Shown one piece after another: positions 57,359-64,000 of a stretch of 64,000 nt of DNA; within the stretch, counting starts at the first letter, position 1, and the number at the start of each line of letters is the position of its first letter. The position numbers and the translations under genes are program-made. Below the pieces are notes generated by a model. The model made no database searches. It was not told the DNA's origin and was given only the letters and a program-made list of their open reading frames with translations. The DNA is from Nostoc sp. S4 (GTDB lineage: Bacteria > Cyanobacteriota > Cyanobacteriia > Cyanobacteriales > Nostocaceae), in assembly GCA_029379225.1 (NCBI GenBank), contig JAQYWR010000001.1, positions 62,001 through 126,000 of the forward strand, written 5' to 3'.

Positions 57359-57459
57359 AGGGACTTCCAAATAAAAGAATAACCAATTGCTGTGTAAGCA
57401 GGGAAATTAAGAAAAATATAATCTGAATAAATTGGATAATTTATTTTCTGGAAGTCCCT
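57359..57459. mobile_element. 101-bp MITE-like element
   Basis: It has perfect 11-bp terminal inverted repeats, AGGGACTTCCA and TGGAAGTCCCT, extended imperfectly to about 30 bp (13 of the next 19 bases match, including the conserved CCAATT). It has no coding capacity. The size and termini fit a miniature inverted-repeat transposable element. No clear target duplication is visible at the ends. Confidence 0.75.
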
Positions 57460-57487
57460 AAGTTCTAACTTTTAAATTCTGCTCAAT

Positions 57488-58831
57488 CTAAAATTTCAAG
57501 TCACCAGCGCGGACGCTCATAGGTTGATTAGTTTGATTAATCGACGATCCGGCGAAGTTGCTACCTGATAAAATTGCGATCGCTCGCGCATATTGCGGAT
57601 CGCTCTTAGTTCCGATTAAATCTGGATTAGAAGCCAACTGACGCTCTTGTGCCTCTGTCAAGTCTAGCTTGATATCTGGCGTAATCCCTTTATGGTTGAT
57701 ATCGGTTCCCAAAGGCGTGTAGTAGTGAGCGATGGTGACTGCTAAGCCTGAACCATCCGCAAGTTCGTGAACTGATTGCACTAAGGCTTTACCAAAGGTT
57801 TGACCGCCAACGACTACCGCTCGCTTATTATCCTTGAGCGCGCCTGTGAGAATCTCGCTAGCACTAGCTGAATTCCCATCTACCAATACTGCCAAGGGAC
57901 GATTTGTCAAGGCTGTGTGATTGGCTTTAGTTTCCTCAGTATTTCCTACACGGTCAACTGTCTTGACAATGCCGCCGTCATCGTACCACATCCGAGCAAT
58001 TTCAATGCTGGCTTGTAATAAACCGCCGGGATTTCCTCGCAAATCCAACACATAAGAATCAACTTTCTTATTGTTCAAATCGCGGATGGCTCGTTGCATT
58101 TGCTCTGCAGCGTGGGCGCTAAATTCCCGCAAACGGATATAGCCAACGCGTCGATTTCCTTCTTGCTTGAGGGTATAACGCACCGTTGGCACTTCTATAT
58201 TGGCTCTGTTGAGCCTCACTTCAAAGGGATTTTGTCCTGAGCGTTTGAGCCGTAGGCTGATGGGAGTACCAGCTTTGCCGCGAATTAGTTTGGAGGCGTC
58301 ATCCACTTTCATTTTTAAAGTGGGTTTGCCGTCAATGGCTAAAATTTCATCGCCTGCTTTAATTCCGGCTTTCAGGGCTGGAGAATTCTCTATGGCTTCG
58401 ACAACAGTTAGGCGTTGAGTTTTGTCGTTGACTTCCATGCGAATGCCAATACCAGAGACTTCCCCAGAGGTTTGGCTAGTTAGGGCTTCAAACTGCTTGG
58501 GGTCCATAAACCGAGTATAAGGATCTCCCAAGGTTTGTAAAGCTTCGCGGATGGCAGCATAAGCTTCTTCACGAGAAGAATAGTCTCTGTTCAACAAGCT
58601 TTGCCTGGTTGCTCGCCAATCTTGTTGATTAAATTTACCATCAACATATTCATGATTCACCAGTTGCCAAACTTGGTCAACTATCGTTTTCGGGCTGTCT
58701 TGTAGACTTAGGGCTGCGCGTACACCGCGAGTCCAAGCAAAACCGAACACAGACATGGTAGCAGTCGTAGCGATCGCCCCACCAATCAAGGCTACTTGGA
58801 GCGGCGAGTAACTTTTCGCAGATTGGTTCAT
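57488..58831 (-). CDS. carboxyl-terminal processing protease (S41A)
   Basis: A 447-aa protease with an N-terminal signal-anchor (VALIGGAIATTATMSVFGFA), a PDZ domain (SGIGIRMEVNDK ... PALKAGIKAGDEILAIDG) and an S41 catalytic domain. The Ser is in VDGNSASASEILTGAL and the Lys in VVGGQTFGKALVQ, the expected Ser-Lys dyad. Cyanobacterial Ctp proteins act in the thylakoid lumen or periplasm; CtpA matures D1, and paralogues have other roles. I cannot say from sequence which paralogue this is. Confidence 0.94.
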   Translation of the reverse strand: MNQSAKSYSPLQVALIGGAIATTATMSVFGFAWTRGVRAALSLQDSPKTIVDQVWQLVNHEYVDGKFNQQDWRATRQSLLNRDYSSREEAYAAIREALQTLGDPYTRFMDPKQFEALTSQTSGEVSGIGIRMEVNDKTQRLTVVEAIENSPALKAGIKAGDEILAIDGKPTLKMKVDDASKLIRGKAGTPISLRLKRSGQNPFEVRLNRANIEVPTVRYTLKQEGNRRVGYIRLREFSAHAAEQMQRAIRDLNNKKVDSYVLDLRGNPGGLLQASIEIARMWYDDGGIVKTVDRVGNTEETKANHTALTNRPLAVLVDGNSASASEILTGALKDNKRAVVVGGQTFGKALVQSVHELADGSGLAVTIAHYYTPLGTDINHKGITPDIKLDLTEAQERQLASNPDLIGTKSDPQYARAIAILSGSNFAGSSINQTNQPMSVRAGDLKF

Positions 58832-59139
58832 GTATATTGGCTGGAATAATTGTGTTGTTGACAGTTTAGCAATCAGGCTTTCTAGAAATTTTTAAGTTTT
58901 TATATCCCAAACTCAGCTATGCTTTCTTAAGCCTTTGACATTGAATAATGCCAAAATCCTGCATTAGTTATTAATAACCATTTCTGAGTTTGTTAGCCTT
59001 CTCCGGAAAGCTATACTAGCGATGTGACACTTCAATCGCCGTCATCTTTGTACTTTAGATTACTTTTATAAGATAGCACTTCAATCTCTCAATCGGAGTA
59101 TTGTTGGCTAGTCATCAAATCAGCTTTTTTATATCAGTC
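58832..59139. other. 308-bp divergent intergenic region
   Basis: It holds the promoters of the Ctp gene (leftward) and the YdcF-like gene (rightward). AT-rich, with no repeat or regulatory site that I can name. Confidence 0.4.
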
Positions 59140-59919
59140 ATGAAACATAAATTTATTATCAAATCATTAATCTACATTAAAAAAACTTTGGTTAATCTGT
59201 GGCAATTGTTACAAAAACTAACTGTTGGATTGTACTTTGTTTTGGGTGCTTGGTTGATTTTTACTACTATAACCTTAGTTTCTGCTTCTTTGCAGCCAGT
59301 AGACACCTTTTTTGTGCTTGGTGGCAGTATTCGTCGAGAAACTTACATTGTCCAACAAGCAAAACAATACCCGCAAATCCCAATTTTAATTTCTCATGGT
59401 TCGCCAGATCCTTGTATATGGTTAATTTTTCAACAGGAATCCGCAACCTTAGAAAACGTTTGGTTAGAAAAGTGTGCAAATTCTACCTTTGAAAATTTTT
59501 ATTATAGTATTCCCCTACTACGTAAATGGGGGGTACATAAAGTAAAACTGATTACTTCAGCTAGTCATTTGCCAAGGGCTAAATGGATGGCTCAGATTCT
59601 TTTGGGCGCTCATGGTATTTGGGTAGAGCCAGAAATCGTTCCAGAGTTAGGTGTTCCTGGTAATCATGAATCTTGGGTCAAAACTGGACTAGATTTAACT
59701 CGCAGCTTATTTTGGGCGATTTTAAGTCAAATTATTGACCCGCAATGCTCAAACATCATCAAACTTAACGAAGTAAATATGTCATATTGGCAGAATCAAG
59801 GTTTTAAGTGCGAACATCAAGGGGGAGTGGGGCTTCAGGGAGATGGGGAACTCGGGGCCCCCACGAAGTGGGGATTAGGGGCAATGGGGAGCAGGGGGAG
59901 AATAACTAATGACCAATGA
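59140..59919 (+). CDS. YdcF/DUF218 family protein with repeat-derived tail
   Basis: A 259-aa protein with an N-terminal membrane helix (LYFVLGAWLIFTTITLVSA) and a DUF218 domain: FFVLGGSIRRETYIVQQAKQ, ILISHGSPDPC, NSTFENFYYSIPLLRKWG and ITSASHLPRAKWMAQ. DUF218 proteins are linked to envelope or polysaccharide metabolism, but the reaction is not established. I chose the ATG at 59140; an in-frame TTG lies 39 bp upstream. The last ~30 residues (GGVGLQGDGELGAPTKWGLG and on) come from a G-rich intergenic repeat that removed the original stop region. Confidence 0.85.
   Translation: MKHKFIIKSLIYIKKTLVNLWQLLQKLTVGLYFVLGAWLIFTTITLVSASLQPVDTFFVLGGSIRRETYIVQQAKQYPQIPILISHGSPDPCIWLIFQQESATLENVWLEKCANSTFENFYYSIPLLRKWGVHKVKLITSASHLPRAKWMAQILLGAHGIWVEPEIVPELGVPGNHESWVKTGLDLTRSLFWAILSQIIDPQCSNIIKLNEVNMSYWQNQGFKCEHQGGVGLQGDGELGAPTKWGLGAMGSRGRITNDQ
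59820..59912. repeat. G-rich repeat forming the YdcF C-terminus
   Basis: GGGGGAGTGGGG, a short palindrome GGGGCCCCCAC, and GGGGAGCAGGGGGAGAATAA, of the same repeat family as in nirA and narB. It overlaps the 3' end of the YdcF-like gene. Confidence 0.65.
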
Positions 59920-60137
59920 CAAAAGACAAATAACATTTGGGGCGATCGCCGCAAATCACTGCTGGTAATATCATATCCGCCTAGATAATTATAATTTGGT
60001 GCATCTGTGCAAAAACCAGGAAACCCTCTTTCCCCCTGCTCCCTGCTCCCCTACCCCCCTGCGGTCTTAATGATAAGTCTTTAACCAGACATGATACATT
60101 TGTTTCCTCATCTCCCCCTCCTCTTAACAAATTAGAA

Positions 60138-61700
60138 TTAAAATTTCCCAAATCCACCCCCTCCAGGAGTTTCGATCGCAAAAACATCCCCAACATTCAT
60201 CTCTACGGTTGCAGTGCTATCTAAATTTTCTTCAGTTCCATTTTGACGTTGTATCCAATTGCGCCCGACTTTTCCGGCTTCCCCACCATTTAATCCAAAG
60301 GGAGGAACCAGGCGATGTCCAGAGAGAATATTAGCTGTCATTGGTTCTAAAAACCGGATACGACGAACAACTCCATTACCGCCAGAATATTTACCTCTAC
60401 CACCGCTATCAGAACGCAGACTAAAGCTTTCTAAAAGTACGGGATAACGCGTTTCTAAAACTTCTGGATCGGTCAAACGCGAGTTAGTCATGTGCGAATG
60501 AACGCCATCAGTTCCATCAAAATTATTCCCCGCTCCAGAACCGCCGCAAATAGTTTCATAATATTGATATCGCTCATTACCAAAAGTAAAATTATTCATT
60601 GTTCCTTGAGAAGCAGCCATTATACCCAAAGCACCATATAAAGCATCAACAATAGTTTGAGAAGTTTCTACATTACCTGCTACTACCGCTGCTGGATAAG
60701 TTGGGTTTAACATACAGCCCACCGGGATAATAATTTCTAAAGGATTAAGACACCCAGCATTCAGAGGAATGTTATCGTCAACCAAAGTCCGAAATACATA
60801 CAAAACTGCTGCTTGAGTTACAGCTTTGGGAGCATTAAAATTACTATTTAATTGTCCAGAAGTTCCAGTAAAATCAATAGTAGCACTGCGATTTTCTGGG
60901 TGAATTGTCACTTTAACTTGAATTTGTGCGCCATTGTCCATTTGATAAATAAATGAACCATCCTTGAGAACTGCGATCGCCTTTCTCACCGACTCCTCAG
61001 CATTAGCTTGTACGAATTTCATATAAGCTCGAACAGTATCAAGACCGTATTGCGAAACCATTTTCTGAAGTTCTTGAGCTCCCCTTTCATTTGCAGCAAT
61101 TTGGGCTTTAAAGTCAGCTAGATTTTGCTCAGGGTTCCGAGCAGGATAAGTATGATTTGAAAGGTGATGTCTGACTGCGGTTTCTCGAAAATTTCCTTCT
61201 TCAATCAAGAGAAAGTTATCAAAAAGAATTCCTTCTTCTTCTATTGTTGTACTGTGGGGAGGCATAGAACCAGGAGTAATTCCGCCGATATCAGCTTGGT
61301 GTCCGCGAGAAGCAACGTAAAAGAGGGGAGTAAAAAATAAAATATTTTCACCATTTTCCAAAAATACAGGAGTAATTGCAGTTACATCAGGAAGATGCGT
61401 TCCACCGTTATAGGGGTTATTTGATAAGTAGACATTTCCTGGTTTTATGGTGTCGCCTTTATCATTAATTAAACTGCGGACACTTTCACTCATTGAGCCT
61501 AAATGTACGGGAATGTGGGGAGCATTCGCTACTAATAATCCAGAAGAGTCAAAGATAGCGCAGGAAAAATCTAGTCTTTCTTTGATATTTACGGATGTTG
61601 CCGTGTTTTGTAACACAATTCCCATTTGTTCGGCAATAAATTGATAGAGGTTTTTGAATATTTCTAAGCGAACAGGATCGGGTTGAGATGTTGTATACAT
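60138..61700 (-). CDS. hyuB: hydantoinase B / oxoprolinase family subunit
   Basis: A 520-aa subunit of the HyuB family. Visible marks are LDFSCAIFDSSGLLVANAPH, IPVHLGSM, VYLSNNPYNGGTHLPDVTAI, GHQADIGGITPGSMPP and the C-terminal GGRGKYSGGNGVVRRIRF and ETPGGGGFGK. With HyuA it forms an ATP-dependent amidohydrolase of the 5-oxoprolinase/hydantoinase type. The ATG at 61700 is 30 bp after the HyuA stop, so the two are one operon. The true substrate (5-oxoproline, hydantoin or other) cannot be told from sequence. Confidence 0.92.
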   Translation of the reverse strand: MYTTSQPDPVRLEIFKNLYQFIAEQMGIVLQNTATSVNIKERLDFSCAIFDSSGLLVANAPHIPVHLGSMSESVRSLINDKGDTIKPGNVYLSNNPYNGGTHLPDVTAITPVFLENGENILFFTPLFYVASRGHQADIGGITPGSMPPHSTTIEEEGILFDNFLLIEEGNFRETAVRHHLSNHTYPARNPEQNLADFKAQIAANERGAQELQKMVSQYGLDTVRAYMKFVQANAEESVRKAIAVLKDGSFIYQMDNGAQIQVKVTIHPENRSATIDFTGTSGQLNSNFNAPKAVTQAAVLYVFRTLVDDNIPLNAGCLNPLEIIIPVGCMLNPTYPAAVVAGNVETSQTIVDALYGALGIMAASQGTMNNFTFGNERYQYYETICGGSGAGNNFDGTDGVHSHMTNSRLTDPEVLETRYPVLLESFSLRSDSGGRGKYSGGNGVVRRIRFLEPMTANILSGHRLVPPFGLNGGEAGKVGRNWIQRQNGTEENLDSTATVEMNVGDVFAIETPGGGGFGKF

Positions 61701-61730
61701 TAGTGAGTTTTTTACAGTAAAATAGTCAGT

Positions 61731-63821
61731 TTATAGACGTTCTAAAATTAGATGGTTCCGTTGAGTTAATCTAGCTTGCCATAATGGTTCAACTACAATC
61801 GTGCTAATTTTTTCCACAATAATTGCGGTTCCAATAATCTTATCTTCTGGCTGTAAATCTTCGCGTCGATAAACAGGTGTATCATGCCATGTATCAGCAG
61901 TAAACATCTTGACTATCTCAACAGATTTGGGAGATTCATGTATCAAACGGGTACGAATAATTAAGGGTTCTTCTGGTGTATCCATTTTCTGAATTACTTC
62001 CACTGATACAGATTCGACAATTAAGGTTTTCTCTAATTGAACGAAACCATAGCGAGATTGATGCTCCGTTTCAAATTTTTGTCGCATTACTGCCACTTCA
62101 TCAGCAAAATCCACAGTCAAGATAGAGTTAGTACCTTCATATTTTAAATTAGCTTTGTAGACTACTTCTACTTCAGTCGGTACTTGATTGATTTCACTTC
62201 TAGCTTGAGTTGCTAAATATTCTATTAACTGTTGTAATTTAGGGATTAATGTTTGAGTTAAGTGTTGTTCAACTCCTGCTTCTCTAATTCCTCGGACATC
62301 AGCTAAGCCCATTCCATAAGCAGAGAGAACTCCAGCATAAGGATGTAAAAATATCTTTTTCATTCCCAAAGTATCGGCAATTAAACAAGCAACTTGCCCA
62401 CCCGCACCACCAAAACAACACAGTACATATTTAGTGACATCATAACCACGTTGGAGGCTGATTTTTTTTATTGCATTTGCCATATTTTCCACTGCGATCG
62501 CCATAAATCCAGCCGCTACTTGTTCGGGTGTACAATGATTTCCTGTAACGCTTGCAATTTCTTGGGCTAATTGTATAAATTTCTGAATCACAATATCTTT
62601 ATCTAAAGGTAGATTCCCATCAATTCCAAAAACTGAGGGAAAATATTGCGGGTGGATTTTGCCTAACATCACATTGGCATCAGTAACCGCTAATGGCCCC
62701 CCACAACGATAACAAGCAGGGCCAGGAATTGAACCAGCAGATTTAGGACCGACACGATAACTAGAACCATCAAAAAATAGAATTGAACCACCGCCAGCTG
62801 CAATAGTATTAATTGCTAATACTGGAACTCGCATCCGCGTCCCAGCAATTTCTGAATCTAATTGTCGTTCGTACTCTCCTTTAAAATGGGCTACATCTGT
62901 ACTGGTTCCTCCCATATCAAAGGTAATTACTAACTCAAAACCTGCTCTTTTACTAGTTTGAACTGCCCCAACAATTCCCCCAGCCGGGCCACTTAAAATA
63001 CTATCTTTTCCTTGAAATTGTTCGGCTGCAACCAAACCGCCATCAGATTTCATGAACATTAATTTTACTTGCGGTAACTGACTCGCTACTTGGTTAATGT
63101 AGCGACGTAAAATAGGAGTTAAATAAGCATCGACTACTGTTGTATCTCCTCGGCTAACTAATTTCATTAACGGACTAACTTGATGAGATACAGATATTTG
63201 CGTAAAGCCGATTTCTTGGGCGATTGCTGCTACTTCTTGTTCGTGTTTGGGATAGCGATCGCTGTGCATAAAAACAATAGCACAACTTCTAATTCCTGTG
63301 TTATAAACTACTTTTAAGTCACTTTTTACTTGTTTGAAATTGACTGCACTTAATTCATTTCCTTTGGCATCATAACGTTCATCTACTTCAATCACTTGTT
63401 CGTAAAGCATAGTTGGTAAAACTATCCGGCGAGCAAAGATGTGAGGACGATTTTGGTAGCCAATTCGTAGTGCATCTTTAAACCCTTTAGTAATTATCAG
63501 AAGGACGCGATCGCCTTTTCTTTCCAACAGTGCATTTGTCGCTACTGTTGTCCCCATTTTTATCACTTCTATTGCTTCATTAGGAATAAGTTCTTCACTG
63601 TCAAGACCGATAATATCTCGAATACCTTGAATAGCCGCATCTTGATATTGTTCGGGATTTTCTGAAAGTAGTTTATAAATTATAATCCATTGGCCATTAC
63701 GCAGCGGAACAATTAAAAATCGTTCAAGATGTTTTGATAATCTGTCTATAATTTGTTGGTTATTAGTAACAGCAACAATATCTGTGAATGTACCACCCCT
63801 GTCAGCAAAAACTTTCAACAT
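61731..63821 (-). CDS. hyuA: hydantoinase A / oxoprolinase family subunit
   Basis: A 696-aa ASKHA-fold ATPase subunit. It starts FADRGGTFTDIVAVTN, has the second phosphate motif VITFDMGGTSTDVAHF, the GPAGGIVGAV motif and the LCCFGGAGGQVACLIADTLG segment. It activates the substrate amide with ATP for the HyuB partner. It is the first gene of hyuAB; eukaryotic 5-oxoprolinase is a fusion of the two. The length is normal for HyuA. The upstream 180 bp to the window edge show no gene. Confidence 0.93.
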   Translation of the reverse strand: MLKVFADRGGTFTDIVAVTNNQQIIDRLSKHLERFLIVPLRNGQWIIIYKLLSENPEQYQDAAIQGIRDIIGLDSEELIPNEAIEVIKMGTTVATNALLERKGDRVLLIITKGFKDALRIGYQNRPHIFARRIVLPTMLYEQVIEVDERYDAKGNELSAVNFKQVKSDLKVVYNTGIRSCAIVFMHSDRYPKHEQEVAAIAQEIGFTQISVSHQVSPLMKLVSRGDTTVVDAYLTPILRRYINQVASQLPQVKLMFMKSDGGLVAAEQFQGKDSILSGPAGGIVGAVQTSKRAGFELVITFDMGGTSTDVAHFKGEYERQLDSEIAGTRMRVPVLAINTIAAGGGSILFFDGSSYRVGPKSAGSIPGPACYRCGGPLAVTDANVMLGKIHPQYFPSVFGIDGNLPLDKDIVIQKFIQLAQEIASVTGNHCTPEQVAAGFMAIAVENMANAIKKISLQRGYDVTKYVLCCFGGAGGQVACLIADTLGMKKIFLHPYAGVLSAYGMGLADVRGIREAGVEQHLTQTLIPKLQQLIEYLATQARSEINQVPTEVEVVYKANLKYEGTNSILTVDFADEVAVMRQKFETEHQSRYGFVQLEKTLIVESVSVEVIQKMDTPEEPLIIRTRLIHESPKSVEIVKMFTADTWHDTPVYRREDLQPEDKIIGTAIIVEKISTIVVEPLWQARLTQRNHLILERL

Positions 63822-64000
63822 TACTCTGTTTCCTCAATAGTATACAGATAGAGTAACAGGTGAATTTAGGGTGTTTCTACTTCAAGTGTAGAATTTTTTA
63901 CAACAGTTGTGTATAGGTTTTACTGCTATAGCAATCATATTTGATTTATGAAAAAGACTGCAAGATAATACGGGTAAAGATATATGTGTAATAAAGAACA

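Overview
The window is chromosomal DNA from a filamentous, probably heterocyst-forming (Nostocales) cyanobacterium. The evidence is the dense scatter of the HIP1 octamer GCGATCGC, an NdhM gene, a helical carotenoid protein, a ferredoxin-type nirA-nrtP-narB nitrate operon with a textbook NtcA promoter, many CHAT/STAND/WD40 signalling proteins, and the short G/C-rich and heptameric repeats typical of Nostoc-like genomes. The species cannot be named from the sequence alone.

Layout. 1-5835 (minus): a sigma-70-like protein, a DUF1822 protein and a CHAT-STAND-WD40 protein cut by the left edge, in one probable operon. 6488-12120 (minus): housekeeping genes (site-2 protease, lipoate/octanoyl transferase, coaBC, DUF2555, an esterase probably starting at CTG, an SDR). 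12345-20633: an accessory-looking block with a TAATG-coupled pair (an unrecognised 1063-aa protein and a 1318-aa helicase-like NTPase) and a divergent AT-rich gene with an acidic tail. 20796-24832: purH, a tandem array of three Yfr2-like small RNA genes each with its own promoter, an orphan MacB-type ABC ATPase, and a helical carotenoid protein. 25050-27571: an acidic disordered protein, a HEAT-repeat protein and a Tat-type Rieske protein. 27835-35577: NtcA promoter, nirA, nrtP, narB, a PsiE-like gene and narM. 36018-43790: a DJ-1/PfpI protein, then a phospho-signalling neighbourhood (FHA-PrsW protease, CHAT-FHA protein, PP2C phosphatase). 44475-51024: ndhM, a small conserved protein, a NarL-type response regulator and an NB-ARC/14-blade WD40 protein. 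51289-55995: an RTX-type protein and a class 3 lipase. 56258-63821: a GT2 glycosyltransferase, a C-terminal processing protease, a YdcF-like protein and a HyuB/HyuA (oxoprolinase-type) pair.

The main items for follow-up are these. (1) The two-gene helicase module has the layout of a defence system but I cannot match it to a named one. (2) The three Yfr2-like RNAs show covariation in the stem, and each predicted transcript begins with a 10-nt perfect complement of the Yfr1 core motif. (3) G-rich intergenic repeat sequence sits in frame inside nirA and narB and at the end of the YdcF gene. (4) Protease-like domains fused to FHA readers lie beside a PP2C phosphatase. (5) The sigma-DUF1822-CHAT/STAND operon. 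No tRNA, rRNA, CRISPR array, complete insertion sequence or origin was found by eye; a covariance-model scan would be needed to exclude tRNAs.
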